Source of the DNA: Paenibacillus sp. JNUCC32
GTDB taxonomy: Bacteria > Bacillota > Bacilli > Paenibacillales > Paenibacillaceae
DNA length: 64,000 bases
Assembly: GCF_014863545.1 (NCBI RefSeq)
Contig: NZ_CP062260.1
Span: 620,001 to 684,000 of the forward strand
Reading direction: 5' to 3'
Under the pieces are notes generated by a model. It saw only the letters and a list, made by a program, of their open reading frames with translations, did no database searches and was not told the origin of the DNA. A program made the position numbers and the translations under genes. Positions 25,525 through 36,166 of this stretch are shown here, one piece after another; position 1 is the stretch's first letter; every line of letters begins with the position of its first letter.

Positions 25525-26261
25525 CTGAACCGGTACAATCGAACGGCGGTTTCTGGAGATCGCTTCGTTCGGGTAACATCAATTCCGCCATCGCCTCCAT
25601 GCGCGGGGCGCAGACGGCCCAGCAATTGGCATTCATCCGATCCCAGATGAAGGATAACCGGAGGCCGGAGGTTCTGGGCACCCCGCTGGACGAGCTGGAG
25701 GTTGTCGTGTTCGATCTGGAGACGACGGGGTTCAACCATCAGCACGGCGATGAAATACTGTCTTTCGGTGCGATCCGGGTCATCGGGGAGCAGGTGATCG
25801 AGAATGAAACCTTTCATATGATCGTGAACAGCGGTGCCCCGGTGTCTCCATTCATTGCCGAGCTTACGGGTATCACGCAGCAAATGGTTGATGCAGCCCC
25901 GCCTTTAATGGAGGGGCTGCATGATTTCATGGCCTTTATAGGGGGGAGGGTGCTTGTTGCCCATGCCGCCGCGCATGACCGGGGTTTCTTGAACGCCGCC
26001 TTGTGGAAGACCTCCAAGGTTCGATTAACGCATCGGCTGCTCGATACGATGATGCTCGCGCAGAGGTTATATCCCGAACAGAAGGATTACAGTCTGGATG
26101 AGCTGCTGCGAAGCAGCGGCATTCCGGTGGAGGGAAGGCACCATGCTCTGTCCGATGCGCGCATGACCGCCCGGCTGTGGGCCGATTACATGAAAGACAT
26201 TCAGGCGCGCGGCCAGGCTACCACGCTAGGAGATTTATACGTCTATCTAAGCGAGGGGTAG
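25521..26261 (+). CDS. DEDDh-type 3'-5' exonuclease (DnaQ/PolC-like)
   Basis: 246 residues. An N-terminal 55-residue stretch of unknown fold is followed by the exonuclease domain: ExoI VVFDLETTGF (Asp and Glu metal ligands), ExoII in LVAHAAAHDRGFLNAAL, and ExoIII HHALSDARMTARL with the catalytic histidine. Probably removes nucleotides from the 3' end of DNA or RNA. The four-base overlap with the DUF294 gene implies coupled translation and a shared task, a pairing also known as gene fusions in other phyla. Confidence 0.88.
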   Translation: MTEPVQSNGGFWRSLRSGNINSAIASMRGAQTAQQLAFIRSQMKDNRRPEVLGTPLDELEVVVFDLETTGFNHQHGDEILSFGAIRVIGEQVIENETFHMIVNSGAPVSPFIAELTGITQQMVDAAPPLMEGLHDFMAFIGGRVLVAHAAAHDRGFLNAALWKTSKVRLTHRLLDTMMLAQRLYPEQKDYSLDELLRSSGIPVEGRHHALSDARMTARLWADYMKDIQARGQATTLGDLYVYLSEG

Positions 26262-26297
26262 CATTGGGATTGGAGATTGGAGGTGTCCGCCAGTTCG

Positions 26298-26831
26298 TCA
26301 TTCCTTTAGAATTGCAAAAGGGACCGGGGCAAGGGAATAAAATGCCCTTCCCGGAAGCGACTTGGAGCTTGGCGGCAGCTGGCTGAAGGATTCGCGTTCT
26401 TCCTCACTCCGGATAATTTTGTAGGCATGGAGCTGCAATGCGTTTAAGCCGGAGGCGCCGGGAACTGCAGGAGAAGCAATAGCATACACCCGGAGCAACC
26501 CGCCGAAGGATTGGAGCTGAAGCAGATCCTCGCCCGAGGGGTCAGGCGTGGTATGCGGGTGACTGTGAAATAAACCGACGATGCCTTTTTCAGCCAATAC
26601 CAAGCGAGTCCACTGAACGGGGTCCAGATGAAAAGAATGCAGCGGAAATTCCGCTGTATTTTTTACGGGAATAAATTGCGTAACGGTTATGGACTCGCTT
26701 GCTTCATCGGCATGCCCGATAAGGACGCCGCAAGCTTCCTCCGGCAAACGATGATGCATATGGTCCGACATATGCTCTTTGACGGCCTCGCGCAGCAGAA
26801 GCCGCTCTAGGGACGCGTGAGACGGGTTCAT
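26298..26831 (-). CDS. M67 family JAB/JAMM metallopeptidase
   Basis: 177 residues. JAMM metal site is complete: the glutamate in LPEEACGVL near residue 32 and HSHPHTTPDPSGED near residue 93 with the His-x-His, Ser and Asp. Bacterial members cut the C-terminus of ubiquitin-like sulfur carrier proteins or other substrates, but no sulfur carrier gene is next to it. ATG at 26831 has a GGAGGCTT site. Convergent with the exonuclease gene, which ends 36 bases away without a visible terminator. Confidence 0.87.
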   Translation of the reverse strand: MNPSHASLERLLLREAVKEHMSDHMHHRLPEEACGVLIGHADEASESITVTQFIPVKNTAEFPLHSFHLDPVQWTRLVLAEKGIVGLFHSHPHTTPDPSGEDLLQLQSFGGLLRVYAIASPAVPGASGLNALQLHAYKIIRSEEERESFSQLPPSSKSLPGRAFYSLAPVPFAILKE

Positions 26832-26995
26832 GTATAAGCCTCCTGGATCATATAATTGGTCCGATCTTATGATGGCGTCGATCGCGTGTTTGAAAGATCG
26901 GGGTTTCAGGGTACAATAGGGACTATAAGTGCGTGTTCAAAAGCGGACTTTTTGAACAACCTCTATAACTAAGTTTAGCAAAGGAACCTATACCT

Positions 26996-27547
26996 ATGAA
27001 ACGTAACATCATCATTATCGTCCTGCTTCTTATCGCAGCAGGCGCTGTTGTCTATAATCAAGCCGGCGACGATATCCAGGCCGTCTTCATGCAGGAGAAG
27101 CCGCTTCCGACGGAGACGGGGGCCAAAGCCGGCCTGCTTGCCCCGACCTTTACCTTGAAGGGGATGGACGATAAGTCCTATTCCGGCGGCGGAGCGCGCG
27201 ATAAGGCAATGCTTGTCAATTTCTGGGCATCCTGGTGCGAGCCGTGCAAGCAGGAGGCGCCGGAGCTCGACAAGTTGGCTGCAGAGTATGCAAGTGAGCT
27301 CGAAATCTACGGCGTGAACGTGTCCAAGTATGACAATGCGAAGAAAGCGCGTCAATTTGTTCAGGATTTTAACCTTCAATACCCGATCCTTCTCGATACG
27401 AAAGGAGAAGTGTTCGAGGAGCTGTATAAAGGGCAGGTTTTCCCGACCAACGTGCTGATCGATCGTAACGGCGTGATTCAGGAAATCATTCTGGGCGCTC
27501 CCGATCCCAAGGATCTTCGTAAAAAGGTGGCCAAGCTGATAAATTAA
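26996..27547 (+). CDS. membrane-anchored thiol-disulfide oxidoreductase, TlpA/ResA type
   Basis: 183 residues. An N-terminal anchor (residues 4-21) places the thioredoxin fold outside the membrane. The active site is WCEPC with Cys81 and Cys84, followed downstream by the cis-proline in FPTNVLIDRNG. Such proteins reduce disulfides in apocytochromes or other exported proteins. No cytochrome maturation genes are adjacent. ATG at 26996 is preceded by AAAGGAA. Confidence 0.88.
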   Translation: MKRNIIIIVLLLIAAGAVVYNQAGDDIQAVFMQEKPLPTETGAKAGLLAPTFTLKGMDDKSYSGGGARDKAMLVNFWASWCEPCKQEAPELDKLAAEYASELEIYGVNVSKYDNAKKARQFVQDFNLQYPILLDTKGEVFEELYKGQVFPTNVLIDRNGVIQEIILGAPDPKDLRKKVAKLIN

Positions 27548-27576
27548 TCGTTTGCTTAGCCAGCTGACAAAACCAA

Positions 27577-27623
27577 AAAAAGCGCGGCCGCCATGTCTTG
27601 AACATGGTGGATACGCGCTTTTT
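27577..27623. terminator. bidirectional terminator
   Basis: AAAAAGCGCG (27577-27586) pairs with CGCGCTTTTT (27614-27623); an inner CCATGT/ACATGG stem extends it. Separates the convergent TlpA-like and cimA genes. Confidence 0.88.
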
Positions 27624-27637
27624 ATATTGGACATAAC

Positions 27638-29254
27638 CTAATGATTTACCAAGCCTTGCCTTGCCGCAGACTCATGCACTTGCTCCGGGGAAATCTGGCC
27701 GAGCAGCGCATAACGCATACTGTCCACCAGCGCTTCCCAGCTGGCCTCGATGACATTGCTGGATACCCCGACAGTGTTCCAGGCATTCTCGAAGTTCTTG
27801 GATTCGATCAGAACCCGGACCTTGGCTGCCGTTGCATCCTTGTCATCCAGCACCCGCACCTTATAGTCGGCAAGATGCATTTCCTTGAGCGTCGGGAAGT
27901 ATTGGACCAGCGCTTTACGCAGCGCATTATCGAGCGCATTGACCGGACCGTTGCCTTCCGCAGCGGTATAAATGCTCTCGCCGGCGACGTTGACTTTGAC
28001 GAAGGCTTCGGAGACGACCGGCTGTCCGGCCGACTTCTCGACCAGCATTTTGAAGGATTCGAAGGTAAACAGCTCCTTGAGCTCTCCGTTCGCTTCCCGA
28101 AGAAGCAGCTCCAGGGAAGCGTCTGCGCCTTCGAATTGATAACCTTCATGCTCGAGATCCTTGATCTTACCGATAATATGCTTGGATTGCTCGCTTGCCG
28201 GATCAAAGTCAAGCCCCATGTCCTGCGCCTTCGATACGATATTGCTCTGCCCCGCGAGCTCGGAGACCAGCACGCGCTGTTTGTTTCCGACCTTCTCCGG
28301 TTCGATATGCTCGTACGTTCTGGAATCGCGCAGGATCGCCGAAACGTGGATGCCCCCCTTATGGGCGAAGGCGGCGTTGCCGACATACGGCTGGTTAACC
28401 GGCATGTTAACGTTGGCGATTTCGCTGATATACCGTGCGGTATTCGTCAGCGTGCGGAGGTTGTCGTCACCGATGCACTCATACCCGAGCTTCAGCTGCA
28501 GATTCGGAATGATGGAGCACAGGTTGGCGTTCCCGCATCGTTCCCCGTATCCGTTCATCGTTCCCTGCACGTGCCGGACACCGGCCTGCACGGCGCTTAG
28601 GGTGTTGGCAACGGCAAGCTCGCAGTCGTTGTGGGTATGAATGCCGAGCGGAGCGCCAGGCAATGGACCCGTCAGCGACGTGACAATGTCCGAAATCTCG
28701 TGCGGGAGACTACCGCCGTTCGTATCGCACATGACAAGCCAGTCGGCGCCTGCTTCCCGTGCCTTGGACAATACGGCAACAGCATATTCCGGATTGTTCT
28801 TGAAACCGTCAAAAAAGTGCTCGGCATCAAAAATGACCTCGAGGCCTTTCCGCTTCAGGAAAGCGATGGAATCATAAATCATGGCCAAATTCTCTTCGAG
28901 TGTCGTTTGAAGCGCCGTATGGACGTGGAAGTCCCAAGACTTCCCGACCAAGGTAGCGGCAGAAACGCCGGATTCCAGAATGCGAAGCAGATTGGCATCC
29001 TGGTCGGCAATGGAACCTTTGCGCCGGGTGCTGCCAAAAGCGGTTACTTTTGAGGTTAAGCCGAGATCCTGGACTCTTTTGAAAAATTCGATGTCCTTGC
29101 TGTTGCTTCCCGGGATACCGCCTTCAATATAATGAACACCAAGAGCATCGAGCTTCTTGGCGATTTTGACCTTGTCGTCCGCTGACAAGCTGATTCCTTC
29201 GCCCTGGGTTCCGTCGCGAAGTGTCGTATCAAAGATGGAAATGGACTTAGACAT
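27638..29254 (-). CDS. cimA: citramalate synthase
   Basis: 538 residues from the ATG at 29254, which has AAGGAGG five bases upstream. HMGL-like TIM barrel with FDTTLRDGTQ at the start and the metal-binding HTHND near residue 215, then the allosteric LeuA_dimer domain (about 400-520). Condenses pyruvate with acetyl-CoA to citramalate, a threonine-independent route into isoleucine. The phrase FDTTLRDGTQGEGISLS and the length fit the TIGR00977 citramalate synthase group rather than LeuA or homocitrate synthase. Single gene with no T-box seen upstream. Confidence 0.9.
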   Translation of the reverse strand: MSKSISIFDTTLRDGTQGEGISLSADDKVKIAKKLDALGVHYIEGGIPGSNSKDIEFFKRVQDLGLTSKVTAFGSTRRKGSIADQDANLLRILESGVSAATLVGKSWDFHVHTALQTTLEENLAMIYDSIAFLKRKGLEVIFDAEHFFDGFKNNPEYAVAVLSKAREAGADWLVMCDTNGGSLPHEISDIVTSLTGPLPGAPLGIHTHNDCELAVANTLSAVQAGVRHVQGTMNGYGERCGNANLCSIIPNLQLKLGYECIGDDNLRTLTNTARYISEIANVNMPVNQPYVGNAAFAHKGGIHVSAILRDSRTYEHIEPEKVGNKQRVLVSELAGQSNIVSKAQDMGLDFDPASEQSKHIIGKIKDLEHEGYQFEGADASLELLLREANGELKELFTFESFKMLVEKSAGQPVVSEAFVKVNVAGESIYTAAEGNGPVNALDNALRKALVQYFPTLKEMHLADYKVRVLDDKDATAAKVRVLIESKNFENAWNTVGVSSNVIEASWEALVDSMRYALLGQISPEQVHESAARQGLVNH

Positions 29255-29606
29255 GATGTCCTCCTTTGGGTGTCCGGGATTGGACCGCATTGTTTATAAT
29301 TTTGTATTATAGCATTTCTTTGCGGGAAAGTAACAGAGTAAAACAAACTTTTCCCGCAAGGGGCCCATCCATGACCCTTGCGAAGGCGGACGGTATGCTG
29401 GAGGCGTTAAATCGGGGCCAGCCGTGCGTACATGATTTGCTTCGCGGACAAGATCATACAGGCATCGATCTCTAAAAACGGTATAATGGAAGAGGCACCA
29501 TTTGCCTCAAGTACCGTAACCATCATTCAGACCGAACCTTAAATAATAGGGCTGCCCTATTCCCTATAAATTATGAAGAACCGTACCGAGAAAGAAGGAA
29601 TGCTGC
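29255..29606. other. gene-poor divergent region between cimA and the Y-family polymerase gene
   Basis: A TATAAT on the - strand (29306-29311) probably serves cimA. A TATAAT on the + strand (29482-29487) followed by the hairpin GAGGCA-CCATT-TGCCTC may serve dinB. A 34-codon frame from the ATG at 29371 is not convincing. No LexA box matching CGAAC-N4-GTTCG is seen. Confidence 0.45.
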
Positions 29607-31356
<1,750 letters not shown>

Positions 31357-31400
31357 CAAATTCCGCTCGATCCCTGATATTCCATCTTGAACTCATACCG

Positions 31401-31436
31401 ACGTCCTCTGCCCGACTAAGGCAGGGGGCGTTTTTT
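31401..31436 (+). terminator. terminator after fer
   Basis: CGTCCTCTGCC pairs with GGCAGGGGGCG with one mismatch, followed by six T. Confidence 0.85.
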
Positions 31437-31523
31437 CATATCCGGGGACTCATACATAATCGGAGCGTTTATTCCGATATACAGGATAATAGAGGTAAAA
31501 ATGTCATTATAGGAGGCTCTCGA

Positions 31524-32927
31524 ATGAACAATTCGCTGTACCTCAAAAGATATGTGGAGACGCATCCTGATAATAAAATGGCCTGGTACCTGCTGGGCAA
31601 GGAGTATGAGCAGGCCGGCGAGCAGGGCAAGGCGAACTACTGCTACAACAAAGCCGAAGGGGTCTACGAAGCCTTTGAGCTGAGTCAGGTCCCTTCCGAC
31701 ATATGGAAAAATTACGAGCAGCGCTTATTGGAGATGGAGAAGGACAAAGAGCGCAAGCGAAAGAGGACCCGGCGTTTGCTAGCGGCGCTGGTGCTGCTCC
31801 TGCTGGTTTTCCTTCCGCCCGCCCAGGCGCCGGGCTCCGCTACAGGGAATGTTGCGGAAGTTTTGTTCCCGCCGCATGAGCCGGCGTCCGCCAATGCGCT
31901 CAACAAAGAGAAGCCGGATTCGCGCAAGGAACCGCTGTACACAGCCGTTGCTTCCGGCCAAGGCAAGGACTCCGCGGGTCCGCTGTCCTCATTGCTTCAG
32001 CATCCGCAGCAGCTGCCGAATTGGTCGGTTGCGCTGGGGATGAAGCGTTCGGGCAAATGGCTGCTGTGGAGCCGGGACATGGAACGGTTATACGGTCTGC
32101 ATCGGAATGATCAAGGCGCGATCGCTATTCAGCCTTACGAGGGAGCAGCCGAAGAGTGCGATTGCGAGCCTGCGGACAGTTCGAGGCTTAAGCGGAGCGC
32201 GGGGCAGTGGGCCGATCTGCAGGTAGAGACGGCCGTTCTGCAGGAAGCGGCCAAACAGTATAAGGCTCGGCACGGCCGCCTGCCCAAAAGCTTGGATGAA
32301 TTGACGCAACCGTTCCCGAGCAATTGGCTGTCCGGCCGCTCGAAAGCGATGGAGCAGATGTTCGAAACGTTAATGCGGCAGCAATCCCAAGGAACTGGCG
32401 GTCAGGGGCAACCGGGGCAGCCGGGGAACAGCTTGGAGGAACCTGGATATTGGGGGACTTCGCCGGACGGTGATCCCTTTTTCGAACAGCCGCTTCAGGT
32501 CATCATTGACCGGAAACGGCATCGGCTGGCCGTCGTAAGCGGCGGCATCCTGCTGCGTAATTATGCGGTCGGGCTCGGCGGAGCGAAAACGCCGCTGGGT
32601 GATTTTCATATCAACGATAAGGTAGTCAATCCGAACGGAACCACGAAGGGTCCCTACGGCACGCGGGGAATGCAGCTTTCCGATACGCTGTACGCGATAC
32701 ATGGGACGCTGGACGTGGACAGCATCGGCGCGAACGAATCCGAGGGCTGTATCCGTATGCTGACTGAGGATGTGGAGGAGCTGTTTGACCTGGTTCCGAT
32801 GGGAACCGTCGTGAAAATAAGGGAAGGGGTCCTGCCCGAGGACCTGTGGACGCCGAAAGAGCGTTTTAAGCTCAAGCATACCCAGGGTCAGACCAACCCG
32901 GGCAAGGTGTATCACTGGCTGGATTAA
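31524..32927 (+). CDS. L,D-transpeptidase (YkuD) with N-terminal TPR-like region
   Basis: 467 residues. The N-terminus (1-75) has a TPR-like helical stretch WYLLGKEYEQAGEQGKANYC in the cytosol, then a basic stretch and one membrane helix (about 85-102). The outside part has a linker, a DUF-like region and a YkuD catalytic domain (about 325-440) with the histidine in AIHGTLD and the nucleophile Cys409 in SEGCIRM. Crosslinks or trims peptidoglycan by L,D-transpeptidation. Start ATG with AGGAGG. The final stop overlaps the stop of a short - strand gene. Confidence 0.9.
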   Translation: MNNSLYLKRYVETHPDNKMAWYLLGKEYEQAGEQGKANYCYNKAEGVYEAFELSQVPSDIWKNYEQRLLEMEKDKERKRKRTRRLLAALVLLLLVFLPPAQAPGSATGNVAEVLFPPHEPASANALNKEKPDSRKEPLYTAVASGQGKDSAGPLSSLLQHPQQLPNWSVALGMKRSGKWLLWSRDMERLYGLHRNDQGAIAIQPYEGAAEECDCEPADSSRLKRSAGQWADLQVETAVLQEAAKQYKARHGRLPKSLDELTQPFPSNWLSGRSKAMEQMFETLMRQQSQGTGGQGQPGQPGNSLEEPGYWGTSPDGDPFFEQPLQVIIDRKRHRLAVVSGGILLRNYAVGLGGAKTPLGDFHINDKVVNPNGTTKGPYGTRGMQLSDTLYAIHGTLDVDSIGANESEGCIRMLTEDVEELFDLVPMGTVVKIREGVLPEDLWTPKERFKLKHTQGQTNPGKVYHWLD

Positions 32928-33061
32928 GGCTGGGCGATCACAATCAGAACGATAATCAGGATAATCAGAAGAGCGATGCCGGAGCTGATCCATAGTATGG
33001 CCTTCTTATTAACCTCTTCTTTTTTCTGCTGCAAGGTCGGAGGCTTACGTTTGGCTGACAT
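32924..33061 (-). CDS. 45-residue single-pass membrane miniprotein
   Basis: Starts MSAKRKPPTLQQKKEEVNKK, a basic cytosolic head, followed by one strongly hydrophobic helix of about 22 residues (AILWISSGIALLIILIIVLIV split over the membrane) and a short AQP tail. ATG at 33061 has GAGGGGAAAGAC upstream. The stop codon overlaps the stop of the L,D-transpeptidase gene by two bases, tail to tail. No family name known to me. Supported by composition, start context and compact fit between neighbours. Confidence 0.7.
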   Translation of the reverse strand: MSAKRKPPTLQQKKEEVNKKAILWISSGIALLIILIIVLIVIAQP

Positions 33062-33256
33062 GTCTTTCCCCTCTTTCTCTCATGATCGTGAAATGATTTG
33101 TGCAATCTTCCTTTATTGTAAGGGGTTTGTCCTAAAATTGCCATATCGCTTTCAAGCCGGGACGATCGCTCAGTTTATGCCGAAGAACTTTCTTTTTGAG
33201 GAAGAAACGGATAAACTGAAGGATAGAGAAATAACTGGATGAGAGGAAGAGTGGAT

Positions 33257-34351
33257 GTGCTGTACCGCAACATAGGCAAACCTATATTTTTTAGACTGGA
33301 CCCCGAAAAAGCCCACCACCTTGTGGTTGGCGGCCTTGGACGTGCCTCCGGCGTGGTCGGCGCAGACGCTGTCATGCGGGGGATGTACGGTGTAAACGAA
33401 ACGCCGGATTTGGCAGTGGACCTGTTCGGGCTTCATTTCCCGACGCCGGTCGGACTTGCCGCCGGATTGGACAAAAACGCTCACGCCGTCAAAGGCTTCT
33501 CCTCCATCGGCTTCGGATTTATGGAAGTAGGCACGGTAACCCCGAAGGGACAACCGGGCAATGAACAGCCGCGATTGTTCCGGCTTCCTCCGGATGAGGC
33601 GCTCATCAACCGGATGGGCTTCAATAACGAAGGGGCCGAGGCCATGGCCAAAAGGCTGTCCGCACTCAAGGAACGCCGCATTCCGGTTGCCGTCAACATC
33701 GGGAAGAACAAGGCGACGCCAAACGAGAAAGCCAACGATGATTATGAAGCTTGCATTCAAGCTTTATTTCCGTATGGCGACTTTTTTGTTGTCAACATCA
33801 GCTCGCCGAACACGCCGGATTTGCGCAGCCTTCAGCATGGAAGCGAATTGTCATCCCTGCTGGAAGCCGTCATGAACGAAATGTCGCGGCAGGCGAAGAT
33901 CCATGGGGGCGAGAAGGCCGTTCTGGTGAAGATTGCGCCGGACGTGAGCGATGAGGAGCTGGAATTCATGGTGGATACGATCAGCGCCAGCGGCGTTTCC
34001 GGCATTATCGCCACGAATACGACGCTTTCGCGGGACGGCCTGACGCACAGCAACGCCAAGGAAACCGGAGGCCTGAGCGGCAAGCCGCTGCGGAACCGCT
34101 CGACGGAGATCGTGTCGCGGATCTACAAGCAAACCGGCGGTTCGCTTCCGATTATCGGATCCGGCGGAATTTTTACGGCAAGGGACGCTTATGACAAAAT
34201 ACGCGCAGGCGCTAGCCTGGTGGAAATTTATACAGCACTTATCTATGAAGGGCCAGAGGTGAACCGCAAGCTTCATTCCGGTCTCCGGGAGCTGCTTGCA
34301 CGGGATGGCTTCAGCCATATTTCCGAAGCCGTCGGCGCTAATCATCGGTAA
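33257..34351 (+). CDS. pyrD: dihydroorotate dehydrogenase, quinone-type (class 2)
   Basis: 364 residues. The short N-terminal helical extension (LYRNIGKPIFFRLDPEKAHH) is the membrane-association part of class 2 enzymes. FMN barrel with GLAAGLDKNA, INRMGFNNEG, the catalytic serine in NISSPNT, and IIGSGGI. Oxidises dihydroorotate to orotate and passes electrons to quinone. GTG at 33257 is chosen: AGAGGA lies nine bases upstream, and it fits known N-termini; the ATG at 33239 lacks a site. Outside the usual pyr operon, followed by relQ. Confidence 0.93.
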   Translation: MLYRNIGKPIFFRLDPEKAHHLVVGGLGRASGVVGADAVMRGMYGVNETPDLAVDLFGLHFPTPVGLAAGLDKNAHAVKGFSSIGFGFMEVGTVTPKGQPGNEQPRLFRLPPDEALINRMGFNNEGAEAMAKRLSALKERRIPVAVNIGKNKATPNEKANDDYEACIQALFPYGDFFVVNISSPNTPDLRSLQHGSELSSLLEAVMNEMSRQAKIHGGEKAVLVKIAPDVSDEELEFMVDTISASGVSGIIATNTTLSRDGLTHSNAKETGGLSGKPLRNRSTEIVSRIYKQTGGSLPIIGSGGIFTARDAYDKIRAGASLVEIYTALIYEGPEVNRKLHSGLRELLARDGFSHISEAVGANHR

Positions 34352-34376
34352 AGGGGTAAAGACAGGAGGCAAGGCG

Positions 34377-35189
34377 ATGGACGTTAGAGACTGGGGGACA
34401 TTTTTGCTTCCGTATGAGCAGACCGTTGAGGAATTGAAGGTCAAATTCAAGACGATGCGTGCCGAACTGAAAAAAAGGGAGGAATACGCACCCATCGAAT
34501 TCGTAACGGGTCGGGTCAAACGGATTTCGAGCATACTGGACAAGGCGAAACGCCTCAATGTGCCGATGGACCAGTTGGAAACCGGGATTGAGGATATCGC
34601 AGGCATTCGCATTATGTGTCAATTCGTGGAGGATATTCGGCGGGTGGCCGAATATATCCGGGCGCGGAAAGACCTGACTGTGCTATACGAGAAGGATTAC
34701 ATTACCAATTTCAAAGAGAGCGGCTATCGGAGCTTTCATATGATCATTGAATATCCGGTGCAAACGGCTTTGGGGCAAAAGAAGGTGCTTGCCGAAATTC
34801 AGATCCGCACGCTGGCCATGAACTTCTGGGCTACAATTGAGCATTCCCTTAGCTACAAGTACCGTGAAAGCCTGCCGGATGACATTCGGGCGCGGCTGAA
34901 GAAGGCCGGAGAAGCGGCCAATACGCTGGATACGGAAATGTCGAGCATCCGTGAGGATATTTTGGAGGCGCAGCGGCAGTTCGAGGACGATTCCAATATT
35001 ACGACGCAGGTGCTGAACGCGATACACAAGCTGTACTTTTTCCATCTGGTCAATGAAGCGATCGCATTCCAGAGCCGCTTTAATGCGATATGGCAGGATC
35101 ATGACATGGATGAGATGAAGGTGCTTCTGGACGAAGTGAAGGAGCTGTTGGCGGCAGCCAAGAAGAAAGTAAATGAAGATGAGCTATGA
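34377..35189 (+). CDS. relQ: small alarmone synthetase, RelQ/YjbM-like
   Basis: 270 residues, somewhat longer than YjbM (about 210) because of a longer C-terminal helical part. The RelA/SpoT synthetase core shows RISSILDKAKR, IEDIAGIRIMCQF, NFKESGYRSFHMII and AEIQIRTLAMNFWATIEHSLSYK in pieces, with no hydrolase domain. Makes (p)ppGpp or pGpp. ATG at 34377 has GGAGG; 25 bases after pyrD, so the three genes pyrD-relQ-DUF309 are likely one operon. Confidence 0.9.
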   Translation: MDVRDWGTFLLPYEQTVEELKVKFKTMRAELKKREEYAPIEFVTGRVKRISSILDKAKRLNVPMDQLETGIEDIAGIRIMCQFVEDIRRVAEYIRARKDLTVLYEKDYITNFKESGYRSFHMIIEYPVQTALGQKKVLAEIQIRTLAMNFWATIEHSLSYKYRESLPDDIRARLKKAGEAANTLDTEMSSIREDILEAQRQFEDDSNITTQVLNAIHKLYFFHLVNEAIAFQSRFNAIWQDHDMDEMKVLLDEVKELLAAAKKKVNEDEL

Positions 35190-35622
35190 GCCGCTATATG
35201 TCGCTTACCTCGTCTATTTCAACCGGGACCGGGATTACTTCGAATGCCATGAGGTGTTAGAGGAGTTGTGGCTGGAGCGGGATCGCGATCCCAGGTACAA
35301 GGGGCTGCTGCAAGTGGCCGTCGGGCTCTTTCACTTCCGGAACAACAACGTACGAGGAGCATACAAGATGTTCACAAGCGCCGCCTCCCGGCTCGAAAGC
35401 TATCCCCGTGATGAACTCGGGATCTCGATGGGGAAGCTGGTAGGCGAGGTGCGGGACTACGCCAAGCAGCTGTTATCGTATGACGTTCATCCGTTCCCCT
35501 ATAGGGATCTGACGATCGAAATTGGGGATACGGAGCTGAAGCGGGCGGTTTTGTTGGCATCGGAGCGGATCAAGCCGAACATTCCGCAGCGGCGCAAGCC
35601 GGAGCGGGCACATGCCAAGTAG
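35173..35622 (+). CDS. DUF309 family protein
   Basis: 149 residues. The signature YFECHEVLEELWLERDRD near residues 25-40 and the helical repeat FHFRNNNVRGAYKMF define DUF309, a small helical family of unknown function. It overlaps the end of relQ by 17 bases in another frame. ATG at 35173 or 35179 both possible; the site upstream is weak, as expected for coupled translation. Confidence 0.88.
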   Translation: MKMSYEPLYVAYLVYFNRDRDYFECHEVLEELWLERDRDPRYKGLLQVAVGLFHFRNNNVRGAYKMFTSAASRLESYPRDELGISMGKLVGEVRDYAKQLLSYDVHPFPYRDLTIEIGDTELKRAVLLASERIKPNIPQRRKPERAHAK

Positions 35623-35640
35623 CGCCGAGAGAATAAGTAA

Positions 35641-35692
35641 AAAAAGAGCTGCCCGTCTGTAGAAGGATCTACTGTGGGCAGCTCTTTTTTTT
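35641..35692. terminator. bidirectional terminator
   Basis: AAAAAGAGCTGCCC pairs with GGGCAGCTCTTTTT, followed by T residues on + and A residues on the left. Confidence 0.9.
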
Positions 35693-35710
35693 GTATGATC
35701 ATGCGATGGA

Positions 35711-36166
35711 TCAGGACTCGGTGCCTTTATATTTGTCATCGATGAACTGTTTGATTTCCTCGACGGATTTTCCTTCGTCATGGAGCCGTTTTGCATCCTG
35801 CAGCTCGGTCAGGCAGATGCCGCACTGGGCACCATGGTCCGTCCATTTGACTTCGCCGTCCTTGCTCTCGGCGATGAAGCAGCGGTGAAGGGAATCATGA
35901 TAGCCGGTCTCCTCGTCCATGCAGCCGCAGTAGCACTTGATTTCCTTGATAATGTCCTCAAGTTCTCCGACCGTGGCATAGGTTGCTTGCGTATTGTCGG
36001 TGTAATTGGACAGAAACTCCGGCATCACCGTCAGGCTGGCCGTGGTCTCGTATCGTTCGGAAGCGGCGCCGTGCTGATGGCTTGCAGCGGATTCTTTGCC
36101 GCCGCATGCGGTCAGCAGCATGCCCGATATGACGAAGGTAAAGAGAATGGCGCGGGTGCGGTTCAT
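35711..36166 (-). CDS. PCYCGC-motif lipoprotein
   Basis: 151 residues. Signal peptide with lipobox LLTAC (Cys21), then a histidine-containing linker and the conserved cysteine block IKCYCGCMDEE, LHRCF and QCGICLTE, matching the PF13798 PCYCGC family (here KCYCGC). Probably sits on the outer face of the membrane and may bind metal or engage in thiol exchange; function is not established. Starts within the stop of the thioredoxin-like gene (ATGA), so the two are made together. Confidence 0.85.
   Translation of the reverse strand: MNRTRAILFTFVISGMLLTACGGKESAASHQHGAASERYETTASLTVMPEFLSNYTDNTQATYATVGELEDIIKEIKCYCGCMDEETGYHDSLHRCFIAESKDGEVKWTDHGAQCGICLTELQDAKRLHDEGKSVEEIKQFIDDKYKGTES

Noticed and set aside
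29371..29475. 34-codon frame before dinB
   Set aside because: No adequate ribosome binding site and no recognisable features.
29480..29606. LexA box for the Y-family polymerase gene
   Set aside because: No CGAAC-N4-GTTCG match found; CGAACC near 29533 lacks the second half-site.
32741..32760. SEGC rather than SHGC at the L,D-transpeptidase nucleophile
   Set aside because: Bacillus YkuD-type enzymes commonly have SKGCIRM at this site, so a non-histidine is normal.
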